A DNA stretch of 54,934 nt from CAZIOH01 sp964540815 (lineage in GTDB: Bacteria > Myxococcota_A > Polyangia > Fen-1088). A program made the position numbers and the translations under genes. Positions within the stretch are counted from its first letter, which is position 1. Each line of letters begins with the position of its first letter. The stretch covers positions 1 through 54,934 of the forward strand of contig CAZIOH010000041.1 in assembly GCA_964540815.1 (NCBI GenBank). Direction: 5' to 3'. The notes beneath the pieces were generated by a model. That model worked only from the letters and a program-made list of their open reading frames with translations. It ran no database searches and was not told the DNA's origin. Below, one piece after another: positions 49,976 to 54,934 of this stretch.

Positions 49976-52618
49976 TCACCTGGGGGCGGAAGCGGAGCTG
50001 AGGATGTCGTTCAGCACGCCGGCGGCGGTGACCGCCGGGCCGGCGCCGGGGCCGGTCACGACCAGCGGATTGTGGCGGTAGCGGGTGGTCGTGAACACGA
50101 TCTGATTGTCCGTGCCCTTGAGCCCGGCGAAGGGGCTGCCCGCGTCCACGATCTCGAGCCCGACCGAGACCTTCTTGCGGGTCACGGTGGCGACGTAGCG
50201 CAGGGCACCGCCCTTGGCGCGCGCCGCCGCGACCCGCCGCTCCCACTCCGGGTCGAGCTCGCCGAGCCGCGACAGGAACGCCGGGAGCGAGAGCTTCCGG
50301 TAGGCCTCGGGCACCAGCGACTCGACCTTGACGTCCTCGGGCTCGCCCGCGAAGCCGAGCAGCCGCCCGAGGATGAGGCCCTTGCGTCCGACGTCGGCGC
50401 CCGACAGATCGTCCCGCGGGTCGGGCTCGGTGAAGCCCTTCTCCATCGCCCGGGTCAGCGCCTCCGAGAAGGGGCGGCCGCGCCCGAGCTCGGTGAGCAC
50501 GAAGCCGAGGGTGCCCGACACGCAGCCCTCGATCTTGAGCACGCGGTCTCCCGATTCGACCAGCTTCTTGTGGGTATCGAGGATGGGCAACCCGGCGCCG
50601 ACTGTGGCCTCGAAGAGCAGCTTTTGTCCCGACGCGACCACCAGCGCGTCGAGGGCGGTCTGCTCGGCACGGGTGCGCGCCAGGGGGCGCTTGTTGGCCA
50701 GCACCACGTTCATGCCGGCGCCGAGCGCCTCCCGAACGAGGGAGGTGGTCTCGTCGGCGGTCACGTCGACGAGGACGGGCGAGGACAGGGCGTGGTCCGA
50801 CAGGGCCTGCACCGCCTGAAGCGCGGTGGCGGTCTGGCCTCCGGGGGCCTGCGCGAAGGCGAGGCCCCGCTCCTTGTGCGCGACCAGCGCCGCCACGTCG
50901 CGCGCCGACAATCCCCCTGGATCGAACACGTAGCCGCTGCGGTCGATGACGCCGACGACGCGAACCGCGCGGCCGCCGTCGCGGGCGGTCGCCGCGCGTC
51001 CCGTGCGGACACCGGCCACGCGCGGAGCGGCGCCGCCCCGCCTGGTGGCGCCGCCACGGCCGGCGCCGCCGGTTGCGCGGCCCCGGGTGATCATCTGGGC
51101 CAGAGTCCGGCCAATCTGCCCGAATCCCAGCAGCACCACGTCGATGTGCTGGCCTCCGGTCGCCGCGCCCCCGCCGATCTTCGAGAGCTGGAAGGCGTCG
51201 TGGATCGCCCGCTGGGCGGCAGGAGCGTCGGCGGCCGCGACCACGAACGAGATGTTCAGCTCGGACGAGCCCTGGGCGATGGCCACGATGTTGATGTGGG
51301 CGTCCGCGAGCGCGCGAAACACCCGGGCCGCGATCCCGGGATGCCCCGCCATCCCGATGCCCACCACCGCCAGGGTCGCGAGCCCGGAGCGCACCTCGAT
51401 CCCGTCGATCTCCTCGCGCGCGATCTCCTCGCGGAAGGTCTCGGACAGCCGGCGCGAGGCGCGACGGGCCAGATCCTCGGGGACCGACAGGCAGATGGAC
51501 TGCTCGGACGACGACTGCGAGATCAGCGAAACGCTGATGCGCTCGTCGAAGAGCGCGGCGAAGGTGCGGGCGGCAATCCCGGGGACGCCGAGCATGCCGC
51601 TGCCGGTGACCGTCACCAGGGCCTGGCCGGTCATCGCCGACAGGGCCTTGACCGGGTACCGATCGAGGGTGCGCCGCCCCGAGATCTCGGTGCCGACCGA
51701 GGTGGGATCGGCGAAGGGGCGCACGAAGACCGGGATATTGCGCCCGCTCACCGGAATGAGCGCGCGCGGGTGCAGGACCTTGGCGCCGAAATAGGCCAGC
51801 TCGGCGGCCTCGCGCACGTGCAGCTGGGGGATGACCCGCGCGTTCGGCACCTGGCGCGGATCGGCGGTGAGCATCCCGGGGACGTCCTTCCACAGCAGGA
51901 TCTCGCGGGCGCCGAGGGCGCGACCCATGAGCGAGGCGGTGAGATCGGTCCCGCCGCGCCCGAGGGTGGCGACGGGGAGGTTGTCCTCGGCCACGTCGTC
52001 CTCGCCGACGGGGATGGCGCCGAGAAACCCGGGAACCACCGGCACGATGCGTCGGTCGAGGAGCGGGCGCAGCGCCGCCCGGGCGGCGGCATCGGTCTCG
52101 CCGAGGTTGGGCGAGGCCCCCCCGTACGGGCCGTCGGTGATCACCACCTCGACGGCGTCCACGTAGCGGCTGCGCGTACCGGCGGCGGCCAGCCCGGCCG
52201 AGAACAGCAGCGCCGAGAGCCGCTCGCCGCGCGCGACGATGAAATCGCTGGTGCGCGGGGTCAGCTCCTTGAGGACCACCAGGCTCCGGACCAGGGCGTC
52301 GAGCTCGTCGAACGAGCGGCCGATCTCGTCGGCCACCGGGCGCCGCGCCTTCCTGGTCGGAACCAGGGCTTGCAGGATGGCGAGGTAGCGTCGGCGCAGG
52401 GCGAGCGAGGCCGTGACCAGATCCTCCGAGTGCCCGTGGCGCGCGCGCTTGGCGGTACCGAGGAGCGCGTCGGTCACCCCCGAGGGGGCCGAGCAGACCA
52501 CCACCCTTGGACCTGGGCGTCCCCGCACGATGGCGATGGCGTGGCGAAAGGCGGCAACGTCAGCCAGAGACGCGCCGCCGAACTTGTGAATCTCAGGGGC
52601 TGAACGCTTGGTGGTCAT
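49976..52618 (-). CDS. thrA: Bifunctional aspartokinase / homoserine dehydrogenase
   Basis: 880-residue fusion catalysing two steps of the aspartate pathway to threonine and methionine. The aspartokinase part starts with HKFGGASLADV and has ATLGRGGTDLTASL; two ACT regulatory modules lie at about 310-470. Homoserine dehydrogenase begins at LLGFGQIGRTL, with ANKRPLA, GCVSGTLGFVL and the C-terminal NPLVVTGPGAG. Length exceeds E. coli ThrA (820) partly through a Gly/Arg/Ala-rich insert at about residues 508-545 just after the first Rossmann helix. ATG at 52618. The stop is 13 bases from the N gap, and the protein appears complete. Confidence 0.95.
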   Translation of the reverse strand: MTTKRSAPEIHKFGGASLADVAAFRHAIAIVRGRPGPRVVVCSAPSGVTDALLGTAKRARHGHSEDLVTASLALRRRYLAILQALVPTRKARRPVADEIGRSFDELDALVRSLVVLKELTPRTSDFIVARGERLSALLFSAGLAAAGTRSRYVDAVEVVITDGPYGGASPNLGETDAAARAALRPLLDRRIVPVVPGFLGAIPVGEDDVAEDNLPVATLGRGGTDLTASLMGRALGAREILLWKDVPGMLTADPRQVPNARVIPQLHVREAAELAYFGAKVLHPRALIPVSGRNIPVFVRPFADPTSVGTEISGRRTLDRYPVKALSAMTGQALVTVTGSGMLGVPGIAARTFAALFDERISVSLISQSSSEQSICLSVPEDLARRASRRLSETFREEIAREEIDGIEVRSGLATLAVVGIGMAGHPGIAARVFRALADAHINIVAIAQGSSELNISFVVAAADAPAAQRAIHDAFQLSKIGGGAATGGQHIDVVLLGFGQIGRTLAQMITRGRATGGAGRGGATRRGGAAPRVAGVRTGRAATARDGGRAVRVVGVIDRSGYVFDPGGLSARDVAALVAHKERGLAFAQAPGGQTATALQAVQALSDHALSSPVLVDVTADETTSLVREALGAGMNVVLANKRPLARTRAEQTALDALVVASGQKLLFEATVGAGLPILDTHKKLVESGDRVLKIEGCVSGTLGFVLTELGRGRPFSEALTRAMEKGFTEPDPRDDLSGADVGRKGLILGRLLGFAGEPEDVKVESLVPEAYRKLSLPAFLSRLGELDPEWERRVAAARAKGGALRYVATVTRKKVSVGLEIVDAGSPFAGLKGTDNQIVFTTTRYRHNPLVVTGPGAGPAVTAAGVLNDILSSASAPR

Positions 52619-52721
52619 GGTGTCGTTTCCGAGGTGGCCCCACGTCTATCACGAACCCCAGCGGCCCGCGTATGTCACCAGGACGCGTCCTCGTCGCCGT
52701 CCTACGTGGCGTCCGGGCATG

Positions 52722-52745
52722 GGACGAGGACGAGGACGAGGACGG
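52722..52745. repeat. GACGAG hexanucleotide tract upstream of thrA
   Basis: About four tandem GACGAG units in the 155-base gap between the kinase stop (52774) and the thrA start (52618), both on the minus strand. It would lie in the thrA leader or promoter region. A 10-base palindrome GGACGCGTCC is at 52681-52690. Confidence 0.6.
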
Positions 52746-52773
52746 GTTTGGTGCGGACGGGGAATGCACTTGC

Positions 52774-54934
52774 TCAGCGGCCTGGGAAGATGCGCTGGCG
52801 CAAGGGGGGGGGAGAGGAGGGCAGTTTCTTGAGCGCCACGCTGAGGCTTCCCGACTTGCCGGGCCTGACCTGGAGTGGGCGTCGGGTCGTCGCGTAGCCT
52901 GCCTTGACGAAGGTGAGCTCGTAGGTGCTCCCGGGCTTGAAGCGAATGGACAGCGGCGTGCGACCGATGACCTGCTTCTTGGTGCGCACCACCGCTCCAA
53001 GAGGGCTCGTGGTGATGCGGATCTGCACAGGGGCGGTGCCGGAGGCGCTCGGCCGAGCGCCTCCGGGTTTGGCGCGAGGTGCGGCGGCGTGGTCACGGCG
53101 CGTTCCCTCCGCGCGGCCTGTCCGGGCCGGGTTCGACGCGGCGGCGGAGGACGCGGTCGGACCTGGCTCGTCGGCCGCGGCTCGGCCTTCCGGCTCGGTC
53201 TCCGCCTCGTCCTCTCCGATGACCGTGTGCCGGTCGGCGATGGCGCGCGCGAGCAGGTTCTCCTCGTCCTCGTCGTGGGCAACGGACGGGCGGGGGTTGG
53301 TCGCGAGGCCGGGTGGGCCGGCGCCGGTCGCGCCTCCGTCCGGGCGTTCCAGCCGGGGGGGCGCCGGTCCGCCGTCCCCGACCTCGTTCGCGGCCAGCCC
53401 GACGCCCTTCGCCCCGTCCGAGCCCGTCCCAGCATCGATCGGGGTCGGGGCGGTCGCGCTCCCCGCGGGACCGGACGGTCTCGGGCCTGGGGGCCACGTC
53501 GTGCTGCTGCTGGTCTTGGTGCTGGTCGGGCTCCTGGCGTTTCCATTTTCCTCGCCTGCCCATCGCGCCAGCGACCGGATGGCCAGCACCGCGCCCAGCA
53601 TGCACACGGCGCCCGCGAGGAAGCCGAGCCCGGTGCGTGAGCGCCGGGAAAATCGCAGCGTGGCCGGGGCCACGATGCCCCCCGTCGATGCGCGTGGCGC
53701 GGGCTGGACGGGCACGGCCTCGGTCGCCGCGAAGGCCGCCGGGGAGGCTCCGGCGGAGGCGGCCGCGGAGGCCACGGTGAAGGCTCCGGTCGCCTTTCCC
53801 GTGACGGGGCCCGAGGGCGAAGGCCCGGCCCCGCCCGGTGTCGCCGGTGTTGCCGCCCCCGGTGCCGCCGACACCGCGGCCCCCGCGGGCGGGGGGACCG
53901 GGCCCGGCACGCGGCGACGGGCAGAAGCATCCGCCACCGGCGCTGGGAGCGGTCGCCGGCTCGTCGCCGAAGGGCCAGACGGCGCCGGCACGCTCGGCTG
54001 CGGGACATCCAGATCCGACAGCTCGACCGAGGTACCGGCCGACAGGTCGCCGGCCCGATCGATGAACATCGGGCCGGCCGATTCGGGGTGGTCGGGGTCC
54101 ATCCGGCCTCCCGCGTCGCCCGTGGCCCCGGCGAGCACCCGTCCCATCGGTTGCTGGCCGTCGCGCCGGGCGAGCTCGCCGAGCCAGGCCTTGAGCTCGG
54201 TTTGCCCCGCGGAGTGGTAGCGCTCGCGCAGCACCCGCTCGAGATCGAGCAGCATCTGGTCGGCGGTCTGGTAACGGGCCTCGACCTCACGCCGCATGGC
54301 CCGGTTGACGATGGCGGTGGCGTCCGGCGACAGGTACGGGTTCAAGGACTCCGGCGAGACGTAATCGGCCTTCTGGGCCCGCATCAGGGACGCGAGATCG
54401 CTGCTGCCCTCGAAGGGCTTGCGGCCCGTGAGCATCAGGTACAGCACCGCCCCCACCGAGAAGAGATCCGCGCGCGCGTCGAGGGGGTACCCGCGGGCCT
54501 GCTCGGGCGACATGAAGCCGATCTTTCCCTTGATGACCCCGGCGGCGGTCTTCTCGCGCTTGCGCTCGGCCTTGGCGATGCCGAAATCGGTCAGCTTCAC
54601 CTCGCCCTGCTCGGAGAGGAGGATGTTGGCCGGGCTGACGTCCCGGTGCACGATGCGGAGCGGTCGGCCGTCGGGGCCGAGCTTGGCGTGGGCGTAAGCG
54701 AGCCCGCGACAGATCTGGGCCGCCACGAACAGCGCCAGCGACGGGGGCCACGGGTGCTCGGGCCCGGCGGCCTGGGCCCGAGCCATGATCGCCCCCAGAT
54801 CCCAGCCCTCGACCAGTTCCAGCGCCAGGAACATCCGTTCGCCGGCCATCCCCGCGTCGAGGACCGGCACGATGTTCCCGTGCGACAGGCTCATCGAGAT
54901 GTGGGCCTCGTCGATGAACATGTTTCGGAATTGC
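52774..54934 (-). CDS. Ser/Thr protein kinase with C-terminal PEGA-like domain (5' truncated)
   Basis: The gene enters from the right edge of the window; the Gly-loop and catalytic Lys are missing, and sequence starts in helix C (NMFIDEAHISMSLSHGNIV). HRDVSPANIL, LTDFGIAKAE and FMSPEQARGYPL are intact; HRDVSP is a common variant in myxobacterial kinases. An Ala/Pro-rich juxtamembrane linker of about 150 residues leads to a membrane helix (GLGFLAGAVCMLGAVLAIRS), a second disordered stretch, and a C-terminal PEGA-like module (ITTSPLGAVVRTKKQVIGRT, then a YELTFVKAGYA strand). At least 715 residues. The internal ATG at 54921 is not the true start. Confidence 0.9.
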   Translation of the reverse strand, partial: QFRNMFIDEAHISMSLSHGNIVPVLDAGMAGERMFLALELVEGWDLGAIMARAQAAGPEHPWPPSLALFVAAQICRGLAYAHAKLGPDGRPLRIVHRDVSPANILLSEQGEVKLTDFGIAKAERKREKTAAGVIKGKIGFMSPEQARGYPLDARADLFSVGAVLYLMLTGRKPFEGSSDLASLMRAQKADYVSPESLNPYLSPDATAIVNRAMRREVEARYQTADQMLLDLERVLRERYHSAGQTELKAWLGELARRDGQQPMGRVLAGATGDAGGRMDPDHPESAGPMFIDRAGDLSAGTSVELSDLDVPQPSVPAPSGPSATSRRPLPAPVADASARRRVPGPVPPPAGAAVSAAPGAATPATPGGAGPSPSGPVTGKATGAFTVASAAASAGASPAAFAATEAVPVQPAPRASTGGIVAPATLRFSRRSRTGLGFLAGAVCMLGAVLAIRSLARWAGEENGNARSPTSTKTSSSTTWPPGPRPSGPAGSATAPTPIDAGTGSDGAKGVGLAANEVGDGGPAPPRLERPDGGATGAGPPGLATNPRPSVAHDEDEENLLARAIADRHTVIGEDEAETEPEGRAAADEPGPTASSAAASNPARTGRAEGTRRDHAAAPRAKPGGARPSASGTAPVQIRITTSPLGAVVRTKKQVIGRTPLSIRFKPGSTYELTFVKAGYATTRRPLQVRPGKSGSLSVALKKLPSSPPPLRQRIFPGR

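Overview
This is a high-GC window that reads like a chromosome segment of a myxobacterium-type organism (Myxococcota). The signs are five Ser/Thr protein kinases in 55 kb, some with TPR or PEGA modules. There are also two bacterial enhancer-binding proteins (one FHA-linked), several Cys-rich or Gly-rich lipoproteins, a DUF4380 protein, and a type II secretion operon with a PilM-like GspL. No tRNA, rRNA, CRISPR array or intact transposase was seen. A run of 100 N at 49864-49963 marks an assembly join, so gene order across it is not proven.

Layout. 1-10401: a tightly packed type II secretion operon, gspE(partial)-F-G-H-I-J-K-L-M-N, with several overlapping stop/start codons. 10433-12526: a convergent DUF4380 protein, then a small decayed patch with three apparently frameshifted genes, one an Imm35/YrhB-like lipoprotein. 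12687-18403: a sigma-54 activator and a helical lipoprotein (minus strand), divergent from a kinase, a DUF748 protein and a peptidoglycan-binding-domain protein. 18479-28787: fumarase, a CBS protein, an 86-bp MITE-like inverted repeat, a YHS protein, a Tat-type aldo/keto reductase, an RpoH-like sigma factor behind a sigma-54-type promoter and a perfect palindrome, a YihY/BrkB membrane protein, an SF2 helicase, an FMN reductase and an 8-oxoguanine deaminase-like enzyme.

28805-33615: two minus-strand Cys-rich lipoproteins, one of about 1270 residues built of repeats. 33717-38143: an FHA-AAA+ regulator without the GAFTGA loop, divergent from a kinase with TPRs. 38184-41555: MsrQ, a fuconolactonase-like amidohydrolase, a zinc alcohol dehydrogenase and TrmO. 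41737-49779: a plus-strand cluster of a C2-like lipoprotein, a kinase, a TPR/PEGA-like envelope protein, an expansin-like lipoprotein and a kinase with PEGA repeats and a TonB-like C-terminus. 49976-54934: fused aspartokinase/homoserine dehydrogenase and a truncated fifth kinase.

How it may work together (inference): the T2SS would export proteins across the outer membrane. The kinases, FHA regulator, sigma-54 activator and sigma factor form dense signalling circuitry. The 41.7-49.8 kb cluster looks like a kinase-governed cell-surface or wall-remodelling module. All functions come from motifs read by eye; no database search was run.
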